Below are positions 8,068 through 16,400 of a stretch of DNA of 17,532 nucleotides, piece after piece. Position 1 is the stretch's first letter. Each line of letters begins with the position of its first letter. Source of the DNA: Verrucomicrobiota bacterium (lineage in GTDB: Bacteria > Verrucomicrobiota > Verrucomicrobiia > Opitutales > Opitutaceae); the NCBI GenBank assembly GCA_023386835.1, contig JAEWIY010000104.1, positions 1 to 17,532 of the forward strand, read 5' to 3'. The position numbers were made by a program, and so were the translations under genes. The notes under the pieces are model-generated. The model had not been told where the DNA came from, did not search any database, and saw only the letters and a list, made by a program, of their open reading frames with translations.

Positions 8068-8771
8068 ATCAGGCAGGTTCAGCCGAGGATCAATCGAAGG
8101 GCGCCACCGGCGAAGCCCGCCGCCGCGTGCTGCTGGTGGATGATCACCCGTTTATGCGCGCCGGGCTCGCGCTGCTGATCGACAAGCAGCCGGACATGGT
8201 CGTGGCCGCGGAAGCCGGAAATCCGGCGGAGGCGATGCGCGTGCTGGCGAGTGAGCAGATCGACCTGATCTTGAGCGACATCACGATGCCGGGTCGCAGC
8301 GGCATTGATTTCATCAAGGACCTGCAGGCGACGAATCCCGAGCTGCCGATCCTCGTCGTTTCGATGCACGATGAGACGCTGTACGCCGAGCGGGTGCTGC
8401 GGGCAGGCGCTCGCGGCTACATCATGAAGGAGGCGGGCGGGGAGAACCTGCTCGCAGCGATCCGCCAGGTGTTGCGCGGCCAAACGTATGTGAGCACGCG
8501 CGTCTCGGCGCAGTTTGTGGACGCGATGTCGGGCCGTCGTCCGCGCGGTTCCAGTTCGCCGATCGAGCGACTCTCGGATCGCGAGTTCGAGATTTTTCAA
8601 CTGGTCGGGCAGGGCAAGAGCACGCGCGACATCGCGGCGCAGCTCAACCTCAGCCCGAAAACGGTCGATGTGCACCGCGCGAACATCAAAGAGAAGCTCC
8701 AGTTGAAAGATACAACGGCCTTGGTTCGGCACGCGGTGCGTTGGGTCGAAACCCAGGGACGCGAGACCTGA
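8064..8771 (+). CDS. NarL/FixJ family response regulator (receiver plus LuxR-type HTH)
   Basis: This is a 235-residue DNA-binding response regulator, the only obvious transcriptional output of the four-gene operon. The receiver (about 20-140) has LLVDDHPFMRAG, phospho-acceptor Asp72 in SDITMPG and Lys122 in GYIMKEA. A linker leads to a LuxR/GerE helix-turn-helix (about 168-228) with LSDREFEIFQLVGQGKSTRD and LNLSPKTVDVHRANIKEKL. The ATG at 8064 overlaps the hybrid kinase stop (ATGA). The same frame is open upstream to 7740, but that part lies wholly inside the kinase gene, and the overlap start gives the normal family length. The partner is almost certainly the HisKA_3 kinase just upstream. 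The targets are unknown; the oxidoreductase 75 bp downstream on the same strand is one possibility. Confidence 0.94.
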   Translation: MNQAGSAEDQSKGATGEARRRVLLVDDHPFMRAGLALLIDKQPDMVVAAEAGNPAEAMRVLASEQIDLILSDITMPGRSGIDFIKDLQATNPELPILVVSMHDETLYAERVLRAGARGYIMKEAGGENLLAAIRQVLRGQTYVSTRVSAQFVDAMSGRRPRGSSSPIERLSDREFEIFQLVGQGKSTRDIAAQLNLSPKTVDVHRANIKEKLQLKDTTALVRHAVRWVETQGRET

Positions 8772-8792
8772 CGCGCGGGGTGGCGGTGGCTC

Positions 8793-8865
8793 ACCGTTGA
8801 ACGGTCAGCGTCAACCAGGTTTGCACCGGCGGCGCGAACATGCACCATGGGCTCATTCCCCATGG
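8793..8865 (+). promoter_or_regulatory. Two small palindromes before and at the oxidoreductase start
   Basis: ACCGTT-G-AACGGT at 8793-8805 is a perfect 13-base palindrome in the 75-bp gap. It could be an operator, or a weak hairpin after the response regulator gene. CCATGGG at 8845-8851 and CCCATGG at 8859-8865 form a second inverted repeat with a 7-base loop. Each arm contains one of the two possible ATG starts (8847 and 8862) of the oxidoreductase. No Shine-Dalgarno sequence is visible before either ATG. Confidence 0.35.
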
Positions 8866-10250
8866 CCCATCCCCACGTTTCTCCTTCACCTCAAACTGTT
8901 ATCAATCGCCGACGCTTCCTTTCGCAATCGCTCCTGGCGGGGGCGGCGTTCTCGATTCTGCCGCGGGGGCTGCGCGCGCAGGAGGCGACAAACGACGGAC
9001 CGAAGCTCAACGTCGCGTTTGTGGGTATCGGTCACCGCGGTGGCGAGGTGCTGAAGTTTTTTGCCGCGACCAACCTGGTCCGCGTCGCGGCGCTTTGTGA
9101 CGTCGATCTGCTCGCGGAGCACACGCTGGAGGCGCGCACCGCCTACCCGGATGTGCCGGCGGTGCAGGATTTTCGTGAGCTGTTTGAGCGCTACGGCGAC
9201 CTCTTTGAGGCGGTGGTGATTGCGACGCCGGATCACTCACACTTCCCGATCGCGATGCTCGCGATGGCGGCCGGCAAACACGTGTTCGTCGAGAAACCGC
9301 TCGCGCACACCTTCCAGGAAGTCGAGTTGCTGATGGCGATGGCCGAGCGCACCGGCGTCGTCACGCAAATGGGCAACCAGGGGCACTCGGGGAACAATTA
9401 CCACCAGTTCAAGGCGTGGTACGAGGCCGGCGTCATCAAGGACGTCACGAAGGTCGTCAGCTTCATGAACTCGCCGCGCCGGTGGCACGGCTGGACGATC
9501 GACGGGTATCCGGAGGAGCCGGTGCCGGAGACGATCGACTGGGACCTCTGGCACGTCGGCCGGCCGCTGCGCCCGTTCAGCAGCAAGCTGCATCCGGGCA
9601 ACTGGCGCAGCTGGTTTGACTTTGGTGATGGCGCCTTCGGCGACTGGGGTCCCCACATTCTGGATACGGTGCACCGTTTCCTGAAGCTCGGCCTGCCAAA
9701 CCGGATCGTGGCCGAGCGTCGCGACGGTCCCAATCCGTTCATTTTCCCGCAGGCCTCGACGATCCGGTTCGACTTCCCGGCGCGCGGGGCGCTGCCGCCG
9801 GTTGAGGTGTTCTGGTACGACGGCGTGGAAAACCTGCCGCCGGTGCCGGAGGAGCTCGGACCCGATGGCGAATTGAAGCGGCGCAACGGCAAGTTCATCT
9901 TCACGAAGGAGCTCACCTTCCAGGGCGGGACCCACAGCGACACGTTGCGGATCGTGCCGGAGGAAAAGATGCGCGAACTCGCGCCGGAGTTGCCGCGTTT
10001 CCCCACCGGATTCTCCAACCACTTCGAGAACTTCGTGCTGGCGTGCCAGGGCAAGGAGGAGGCGCGGTCGCCGTTCCGGATCTCCGGTCCGCTCAGCCAG
10101 GTCTTCCTGCTCGGTGTGATTGCGCAGCGGCTCGGTGGCGACCTCGCTTTTGACCCGGTGCAGAAGCGCTTCACGAACAACGAGCAGGCGAACGCGCTGC
10201 TCTTCGGTCCTCCGCCGCGTCCGGGTTGGGAAAAGTTCCTCCGGCTCTAG
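8847..10250 (+). CDS. Tat-exported Gfo/Idh/MocA family oxidoreductase
   Basis: This 467-residue NAD(P)-dependent oxidoreductase probably acts on a sugar or sugar derivative in the periplasm. The N-terminus carries a twin-arginine leader: NRRRFLSQSL at 20-29, a hydrophobic stretch and a likely cleavage near LRAQ (about 42-45). The Rossmann fold shows VGIGHRG (glycines 60, 62, 65), an acidic CDVD after the second strand, ATPDHSH at 127-132 and the family's catalytic-lysine motif EKP (Lys150). DWGPHILDTVH contains the conserved Asp/His residues (His270, Asp273, His276) that usually sit in the active site. Tat-exported members with a C-terminal extension are typical of Planctomycetes and Verrucomicrobia, and Tat export fits a protein folded with bound cofactor. 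ATG 8847 is taken; ATG 8862 would also keep the Tat signal. The substrate is unknown. Confidence 0.92.
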   Translation: MGSFPMAHPHVSPSPQTVINRRRFLSQSLLAGAAFSILPRGLRAQEATNDGPKLNVAFVGIGHRGGEVLKFFAATNLVRVAALCDVDLLAEHTLEARTAYPDVPAVQDFRELFERYGDLFEAVVIATPDHSHFPIAMLAMAAGKHVFVEKPLAHTFQEVELLMAMAERTGVVTQMGNQGHSGNNYHQFKAWYEAGVIKDVTKVVSFMNSPRRWHGWTIDGYPEEPVPETIDWDLWHVGRPLRPFSSKLHPGNWRSWFDFGDGAFGDWGPHILDTVHRFLKLGLPNRIVAERRDGPNPFIFPQASTIRFDFPARGALPPVEVFWYDGVENLPPVPEELGPDGELKRRNGKFIFTKELTFQGGTHSDTLRIVPEEKMRELAPELPRFPTGFSNHFENFVLACQGKEEARSPFRISGPLSQVFLLGVIAQRLGGDLAFDPVQKRFTNNEQANALLFGPPPRPGWEKFLRL

Positions 10251-10317
10251 GCGGATGACGCGGTCGCGACGGGCGGAGCGCCCAGGTGCTCTGCCTCCGA
10301 CTTGTGGCGCGGGCGCG
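10251..10317. other. Gap between convergent genes, with one short hairpin
   Basis: This 67-bp gap separates the convergent oxidoreductase and lipoprotein genes. It holds one short GC-rich stem (GGGCG at 10271-10275 with CGCCC at 10279-10283, 3-base loop) and no T-run in either direction. It is a poor candidate terminator, and I see nothing else in the gap. Confidence 0.3.
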
Positions 10318-12333
10318 TCAGGCCGGCGCGATTGTGCGCGGCACCGTCTCGTCGAACTCCCGGGGTGAGTGCTCACGGGGCTTGTCGCTGTCCGGCGGAG
10401 GCGGCGCGCGGCGGCTGTCCCACTTCTCCGGATACCGTTGCTCAAGGTAAAGCCGCGCCAGCTGATACTCGATAAAGTCGGCGAGGCCCGTGCGCACGCA
10501 GTTCTCCAACTGCGCGCGTGTCTCATCGCTGCCAGCAGGTGTCAGCGCCGCGAGGGCAAAATGGGCCTCGCACAGCCGACCGGCTCGATCGAGTTCGGTG
10601 ATGCCGGCCATGGCTTCCTTCAGGAGGGCGTCGCGATGCCCCGGTTGCGTGAGCACCTTCAGCAATTGCCGGATCCACGCGCCCGAATCCTGCTCGTCGG
10701 CCGCTGCGGCGAGATCGGCCGGCAACGCTTCGCCGGCCAGACGCGCGGAGAGTGCGCCATGCAGCCGCGAAAAACCGGCCCGTTCGAGATCGTCTTCCAG
10801 TTCGCTGTGGCGGACGAACGCTGCGGCGGCCCCGCGCCAGTCCTGCTTCAACGCGGCCAGGAAGGCTTCTTCCGCCGCGGTCTCGACGGCGTCGTCCGAG
10901 TTCTGCCGAAGCGCCTCCAGCGCGCGCTCGGCCGCAGCCACATCGCGTGTCTCAAAGGCCTGGTAGAACTGGGCGAACGCAACCCGTCCGGTAATTCCCT
11001 CCAGCACCTCTGCGCGGGAGAGATCAGCCGCGGCTTCCTCGTACTGGCCCAGCTGCCTCAGCACTTGGGCACGCAGCAGGTACGCGTCGGTCATCACTCC
11101 GGCTGGATTGTCCGGTGCTTCAAGGAGGTAGGTGGCGCGGCGACGCGTCCGTTCCAGCGACTCCGCCAACGCCGGGTGAATCGGATACTCCGGCTTCCCC
11201 TGCGGCGGAGGCTCCGGCGTGAAAAACGCCAGTTGCGCTACGTCGCCCTCAGCGAGTTCGTCCAGGAGCTGGCGAGCCGCGGCGGGCGACAGGAGTGCTG
11301 GCAATACCCCTTCGGCAAAACGTGCGTCGGACGGGGCGCCGAAACCTCGGGCGGACGCCGTGAGCCGCCGCGCGAACAACGCGTGCACAGGCAGGCCCGA
11401 GCTTCGAAACAGTTCGGCGAGCGCGTCGAAGTCCGCCGGGCTGAGCCCGAACCGCAGCTCGGCCGACTGCTGCCAGATCGGTAGTGCAGTGCGCATCTTT
11501 TCGCGGAGCTTCGGTTCGGTGCGAAAGAGCAGGCCCGCCACCGGATGCTGCTCCGTGATCAGCGCAATCTCCTCTGCGTTTTGGACGAGCATCTGCTGAA
11601 ACGCCTCGGCGTCGTACGAACCGATGGGATCGAGCGACACGCCGCTTTCTCCCGCCCGCACGCTGATGAGGAGGTGGGCAACATGCGCCGAGTCCGGAAA
11701 GCGGAGCCGCAGTGCTTCCACCTTTTCGCGAAAGGTCGCGTCGTCGTCGCCCGACGACTGCAGCAGCCGATGGATTTCGAGCTGATTGGGTTCTGCCGAG
11801 CCATCGAGGTGCAGTTCGAGCCGTCGGTCCAACGGGTCCGGCAGCAACGGTCCGGCGCGGACGATGCGGAGAAACTCGTTCGCCCGGCCGGACTGCCCCG
11901 CGCTGAGGTAAACCAGCGCGGCCAGGACAATCGGTAGTGGATCCGCGGGTACGATTTCGAAACTGGCCCGCCAGAATGCCGGATTGCGGGCAATCACCTG
12001 CTCGGGATCGATGGCCTCAAACCGGAAGACGCCCCGGACTTCCACCTCGTGCTGCAGCGAGTCGAGTTGGGCCACGAGAGTCGCCAGGCCCGGAAAGACG
12101 TCGCCAGGCGCCTGCGCCAGCAGTCGGGTGATTCGTTTGACGTCGCTCCATGCCGCCAGGCGCTCCGGGGTGGCGACGTCGCGATGCGGACGCGGCTCGG
12201 CTGTCACGTTCTCGTTGGCGGTCGCGGTGCTGCCTTGCCCCAGGTTCCCGGGCCCGGCGCAACCGGCCAGCGCCAGCGGGACGGCGAGGGCGAGGCGGCG
12301 CAGGACGGCGAAAGCAGGGGGCGGACGACTCAT
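10318..12333 (-). CDS. Large lipoprotein of unknown function with TPR-like helical repeats
   Basis: I do not recognise a named family for this 671-residue protein. The N-terminus is a lipoprotein signal: basic Arg12-Arg13, a hydrophobic run and the lipobox LAGC with lipidated Cys25. Alanine at +2 predicts outer-membrane sorting under the E. coli rule. The mature protein is mostly alpha-helical and Ala/Leu/Arg/Glu-rich; AYLLRAQVLRQLGQYEEAAA at 417-436 is a recognisable TPR, and other stretches (for example 135-160 and 450-500) look like degenerate helical repeats. The last 40 residues are Pro/charge-rich and probably disordered. It starts 40 bp after the AraC regulator on the same strand and is likely cotranscribed with it. 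No catalytic motif is visible; a scaffold or binding role at the envelope is an inference. The ATG at 12333 is needed for the lipobox; no good ribosome site precedes it. Confidence 0.82.
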   Translation of the reverse strand: MSRPPPAFAVLRRLALAVPLALAGCAGPGNLGQGSTATANENVTAEPRPHRDVATPERLAAWSDVKRITRLLAQAPGDVFPGLATLVAQLDSLQHEVEVRGVFRFEAIDPEQVIARNPAFWRASFEIVPADPLPIVLAALVYLSAGQSGRANEFLRIVRAGPLLPDPLDRRLELHLDGSAEPNQLEIHRLLQSSGDDDATFREKVEALRLRFPDSAHVAHLLISVRAGESGVSLDPIGSYDAEAFQQMLVQNAEEIALITEQHPVAGLLFRTEPKLREKMRTALPIWQQSAELRFGLSPADFDALAELFRSSGLPVHALFARRLTASARGFGAPSDARFAEGVLPALLSPAAARQLLDELAEGDVAQLAFFTPEPPPQGKPEYPIHPALAESLERTRRRATYLLEAPDNPAGVMTDAYLLRAQVLRQLGQYEEAAADLSRAEVLEGITGRVAFAQFYQAFETRDVAAAERALEALRQNSDDAVETAAEEAFLAALKQDWRGAAAAFVRHSELEDDLERAGFSRLHGALSARLAGEALPADLAAAADEQDSGAWIRQLLKVLTQPGHRDALLKEAMAGITELDRAGRLCEAHFALAALTPAGSDETRAQLENCVRTGLADFIEYQLARLYLEQRYPEKWDSRRAPPPPDSDKPREHSPREFDETVPRTIAPA

Positions 12334-12373
12334 GCGGCGTCCGTCAGTGTTGCGAGGTCGCCTCCGTGACGAG

Positions 12374-13375
12374 TCAAAACGAACCTCCAGTGCCCTCCAG
12401 CGCGGCCGGTCGGCGGCGGTCTACGAACTCGGGCGACCCCGCCCGCGTGTCGTTTGCCTCCGCCGGCGACGCCAAGCGGATGGAGCTGCCGGCCTGCGCG
12501 CGGTAAGCCCGCGGAGAGCAGCCCATGATTCGTTTGAAACAACGGGCGAAGTAATACGGGTCGACGAACCCGCACAACGTGGTGATCTGGTTCACTGGCA
12601 ACTGGCTCGTCAGAAGCAACACGGCGCCACGCTGGATCCTGACCCGGAGCAGGTAGTCGAGCGGCGAAAATCCAGTCTGCGCGCGAAAAAGCGCGGTGAA
12701 GTGCGTAACGCTGAGGCCGGCGGCGGCCGCGAGCTCGGGCACGCGAAATCCGGATAGGTAATCCTGCCGCACCCGTTCCACGGCGGCGGCCACCCGTTCC
12801 TGAGCGGAGACGGACGCGGGTGTTTGCACACGCAAGCGCGACAGCGAGGCGAGCGTCACCCGCAGACCGGCCGCCGCATCGGCCAATTCGCGCAAGCCGT
12901 ACCCGGCTTCCAGGACGAGGTGCACCCGGTCGAGCCCCAACGCGCCCAAACGGTCGGGCGGCACGTGGCAGGCGACCGCCGTGTCGGACCGGCCGAAGCC
13001 GAGTTCAAGCCACGCGGCACTCTCCTCCCCGGTGAAATGCACCCACGCAATCGACCACGGGTTGTCGTCATCCGCTCCATACACATGCCGCTGATGCGCC
13101 GGCAGCCCGATGATGTCACCGCGTTCCAGCTCGAAGCGCCGGCCCGCCGCCGCGCGCACCCAGCCGCGTCCCCGCAGGCAGGCGATGATCAGGTGGGTGG
13201 ACGCTCCCTCGGGGCGTTCGACCAGGTGGCCCGCGGCTCTCGGATAAAAGCCTGCGTCGGTGATGAAGAGTCCGCGAAGCAGGGGATGCGGGGCGAACGC
13301 GCGCCGCAGGGGCGCGGGGATGACAATCTGCGCCTGCCCGTGGAAACCTTCCCGTCGTCGTGGAGGCGCCGCCAT
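12374..13375 (-). CDS. AraC family transcriptional regulator with N-terminal cupin (AraC-binding) domain
   Basis: This is a 333-residue regulator of the classical sugar-sensing type. Residues of about 25-170 fit the AraC_binding cupin: LIIACLRGRGWVRA, then ELERGDIIGLPAHQRHVYGA and SIAWVHFTGEE, the same order as in AraC-like sugar sensors. Residues of about 193-293 form the double helix-turn-helix, with FRVPELAAAAGLSVTHFTAL as first unit and INQITTLCGFVDPYYFARCF-like sequence (264-280) as second, ending in GCSPRAYR. A tail of about 40 polar residues follows and is probably disordered. It is divergent from the DUF5107 gene with a 113-bp gap containing direct repeats, so it probably controls that gene and, by cotranscription, the lipoprotein downstream. 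The ligand is probably a sugar, but its identity is unknown. The ATG at 13375 lacks a clear Shine-Dalgarno sequence. Confidence 0.9.
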   Translation of the reverse strand: MAAPPRRREGFHGQAQIVIPAPLRRAFAPHPLLRGLFITDAGFYPRAAGHLVERPEGASTHLIIACLRGRGWVRAAAGRRFELERGDIIGLPAHQRHVYGADDDNPWSIAWVHFTGEESAAWLELGFGRSDTAVACHVPPDRLGALGLDRVHLVLEAGYGLRELADAAAGLRVTLASLSRLRVQTPASVSAQERVAAAVERVRQDYLSGFRVPELAAAAGLSVTHFTALFRAQTGFSPLDYLLRVRIQRGAVLLLTSQLPVNQITTLCGFVDPYYFARCFKRIMGCSPRAYRAQAGSSIRLASPAEANDTRAGSPEFVDRRRPAALEGTGGSF

Positions 13376-13399
13376 GTTCGTTATCGAGGGAAGTCAGTG

Positions 13400-13467
13400 T
13401 AGGATCGTCCAGCTTTTTCCGCCAGTTGTCCATGGCATAACCCAGCGTGGCATAGTAGGATCGGCCA
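13400..13467. promoter_or_regulatory. Candidate AraC-type operator: two 12-bp direct repeats
   Basis: TAGGATCGTCCA at 13400-13411 and TAGGATCGGCCA at 13456-13467 differ at one base and have the same orientation, 56 bp apart start to start. Between them TGGCATA occurs twice in direct orientation (13433-13439 and 13448-13454), 15 bp apart. AraC proteins usually bind direct repeats, and this is the gap between the divergent cupin AraC gene and the DUF5107 gene. That these are the regulator's half-sites is inference. Confidence 0.45.
13426..13456 (+). promoter_or_regulatory. Possible promoter of the DUF5107 gene
   Basis: TTGTCC at 13426-13431 and CATAGT at 13451-13456 each match four of six sigma-70 consensus positions. 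The 19-bp spacing is long, but a TGG at 13448-13450 directly before the second hexamer gives an extended -10 context. Transcription would start near 13463, leaving a leader of only about 25 bases. It sits between the two candidate operator repeats. Confidence 0.25.
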
Positions 13468-13488
13468 TCCCTTGACCCTGTCCCTCTC

Positions 13489-16400
13489 ATGAGCGTTACC
13501 GTCACCCGCCAGCGCGTCGTTTTCCCGACCTACGAACCCCTGCCGCCGGACCGCAATCCGATGTTTTTCGAGCACCGGGTTTACCAGGGCTCGAGCGGCC
13601 GTGTGTATCCGTTGCCCTATTACGACCGGATCAGCGAGGTGCGCCGGGATCGGGAGTGGGAGACGATCACGATCGAGAATGAGTACCTCCAGGTGATGAT
13701 CCTGCCGGAGATCGGCGGCCGCATCCACCGGTTGCTCGACAAGACCAACCAGTACGACGCGATTTACTTCCAACCGGTGATCAAACCGGCGCTCGTCGGC
13801 CTGGCGGGGCCGTGGGCCAGCGGCGGCATCGAGTTCAACTGGCCGCAGCATCACCGGCCCTCGACGTTCATGCCCACGGACGTGCACGTGGAGGAGGAAG
13901 CGGATGGCAGCGTAACGGTCTGGCTTTCCGAACATGATCCGATGGTGCGGATGAAGGGTATGCACGGCGTGTGCCTGCGCCCGGGCGTGGCGCGGCTCGA
14001 ACTGCGGGTGCGGGTGTCGAATCGCACCTCTGACGTGCAGACCTTTCTGTGGTGGGCCAACGCCGCCACGCGGGTGCATGAGCGCTACCAGTCGTTTTTC
14101 CCGCCGGACGTACACTACGTGGCGGACCACGCGCGACGGGCCGTGAGCACGTTTCCGCTCTGCGAGGGTTCGTATTACGGCGTCGACTACGCCGGCCGGG
14201 CGCGCGATGGCATACCGCCCAACGAGCGGCCGCCGCGCTACCTGCCTCCGGCGGCCGGGGCGAGCGAGGAGGCAGTCCCGGAGCGTTATGCCGCCAACGA
14301 CCTGTCCTGGTACAGCAACATCCCGGTGCCCACGTCGTACATGGCGCTCGGCTCGCGCGAGGATTTCCTCGGCGGATACGATTATGCCGCCCGGGCGGGC
14401 TTGATGCACGTGGCGGACCATCGCATCTCGCCGGGCAAGAAGCAGTGGACGTGGGGCAACCATCCGTTCGGCTACGCGTGGGATCGCAACCTGACGGACG
14501 CGGACGCGAACGGCGAATACGCACCCTACATCGAGCTGATGGCGGGCGTGTACACGGACAACCAGCCGGACTTTTCCTTCCTGCATCCGGGAGAGACCCG
14601 CACGTGGACCCAGTACTGGTATCCGTTCCGCGAAATCGGACCGGCCCGCCACGCGAACGAGGAGGCGGCGTTGAGCTGGTCGCGATCCGGGCGCGATGGC
14701 CGCATCGGCGTAGCGGTTGTAGCGCGACATGAGAAGGCCCGAGTCCAGGTTCGCACCACGTCCGGCCGGGTGTTGCGCGAATGGCTCGGTGAGCTTTCGC
14801 CAGCCCGCCCGCTCGTGCAGGCGTTCAAGTTGCCGGGATCGGTGGCAGAGGAGCAGCTCGAGGTGGTGGTGCTGACGGCGGACGGCCGCTGCCTCCTGAC
14901 GCATGCACTCGCCCCGGTCGAGCCGGCGGAGGCACCGGCCACGGCCACCGAACCACCGGCGCCGACCGATGTCGCCAGCAACGACGAACTGGTGCTCATC
15001 GGCCTGCACCTGGAACAGTACCGGCACGCCACGCGGAGCCCGCGGCTGTATTGGGATGAAGCCCTGCGGCGGGACCCGGGAGACAGTCGTGCCCACCTGA
15101 TGGTCGGCCGGTGGCATCTGCGTCGTGGCGAGTTCGAGGACGCCGAGCGCCACCTGCGCGCGTCGATCGCGCGGTTGACGGCGCGCAACGCCAACCCGGC
15201 GGATGGCGAGGCCTACTATCAACTCGGTCGAGTGCTCCGCTTCCTCGACCGCGACGAGGATGCGTATGAGGCTTTCGCCAAGGCGGCGTGGAATGCGGCT
15301 TGGATCAGCCCTTGCCGGTACGCGATGGCGGAGATCGACTGCGGCAAAGAGCGGTGGGAACGCGCGCTCGAAAACCTGAATCTGGCCGTGGCGCAGAACG
15401 GCGACCATCACCGCGCCCGAAACCTCCAGGTGATCGTGCTCCGGCAGCTCAAGCGACCCGAGGAGGCTTCCCCTTTGCTGCGCGAGACGCTCCGGCGCGA
15501 TCCCCTCGACTGGTGGGCGCGCCAACTCGACGGCGCCCCGGTGACGACCGATGCGCCCGTCCGGCTCGATTTGGCGTGGGATCTGGCCCAGGCCGGATTG
15601 TATGCCCAGGCTGACGACGTGCTGGCGGATGCGGAGCCGCGGGCATTGGATGGCAGCGCGCCGCTGGTCGGCTATCTGCGAGCCTGGCTTGCCGAGCGCC
15701 TGGGCCGGAAGGCGGAAGTTCGCCGGCACCTGAAAGCGGCGGCGCGGGCGCCGCGGGAGTACTGTTTTCCGTCACGGCTGGATGAATACGGTTTGTTGCG
15801 CTGGGTGACCGAGGCGGCTCCGACGCACGGTTTGGCGCAGCAGTTGCTCGGCTTCTGGCTGTACGATCGGCGGCGTCACGAGGAAGCGATTCGTCACTGG
15901 GAAGTGGCTGTCCGGCTCGAGCCCAAGAATGCGGTGGTCTGGCGCTGCCTCGGCATCGCGTACTTCAACGTGCGCGGAAATGCGGCGGCCGCGCGTCGTG
16001 CGTACGAGCGGGCGATCGCGGCTGATCCGGCCGATGGACGCTTGGTTTACGAGCGCGACCAACTCTGGAAACGGCTCGGAATGGCACCGGCGCGACGCCT
16101 GCGCGAGCTCTCACGGCATCAGGCGTTGGTTCGGCGACGGGATGATCTGGCGGTCGAATACTGTGCCTTGCTGAACCACCACGGACGCGCCGCGGAAGCC
16201 CGGCAGCTGTTGAGCTCACGCCGCTTTCAGCCATGGGAAGGCGGCGAGGGTGGCCCGCTCGGGCAGCATGTGCGCGCGCATGTGCTGCTCGGCCGGCAGG
16301 CTCTCGCGGCCGGCGATTTCCCGCGGGCGCGCGAGTTGTTCGAGCAGGCGTTGGCTGAGCCCGAGAATCTCGGCGAGGCGCGCCATCTGTTGGTGAATCC

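Noticed and set aside
10369..11484. A 371-codon plus-strand frame opposite the lipoprotein
   Set aside because: Composition is Arg/Gly-rich without motifs, while the minus strand encodes a lipoprotein with a signal and lipobox, cotranscribable with its regulator.
13381..15729. A 782-codon open frame on the minus strand opposite the DUF5107 gene
   Set aside because: It is Arg/His/Pro-rich with no recognisable domain and lies wholly antisense to a gene with clear family motifs. Long antisense frames are expected in GC-rich coding DNA.
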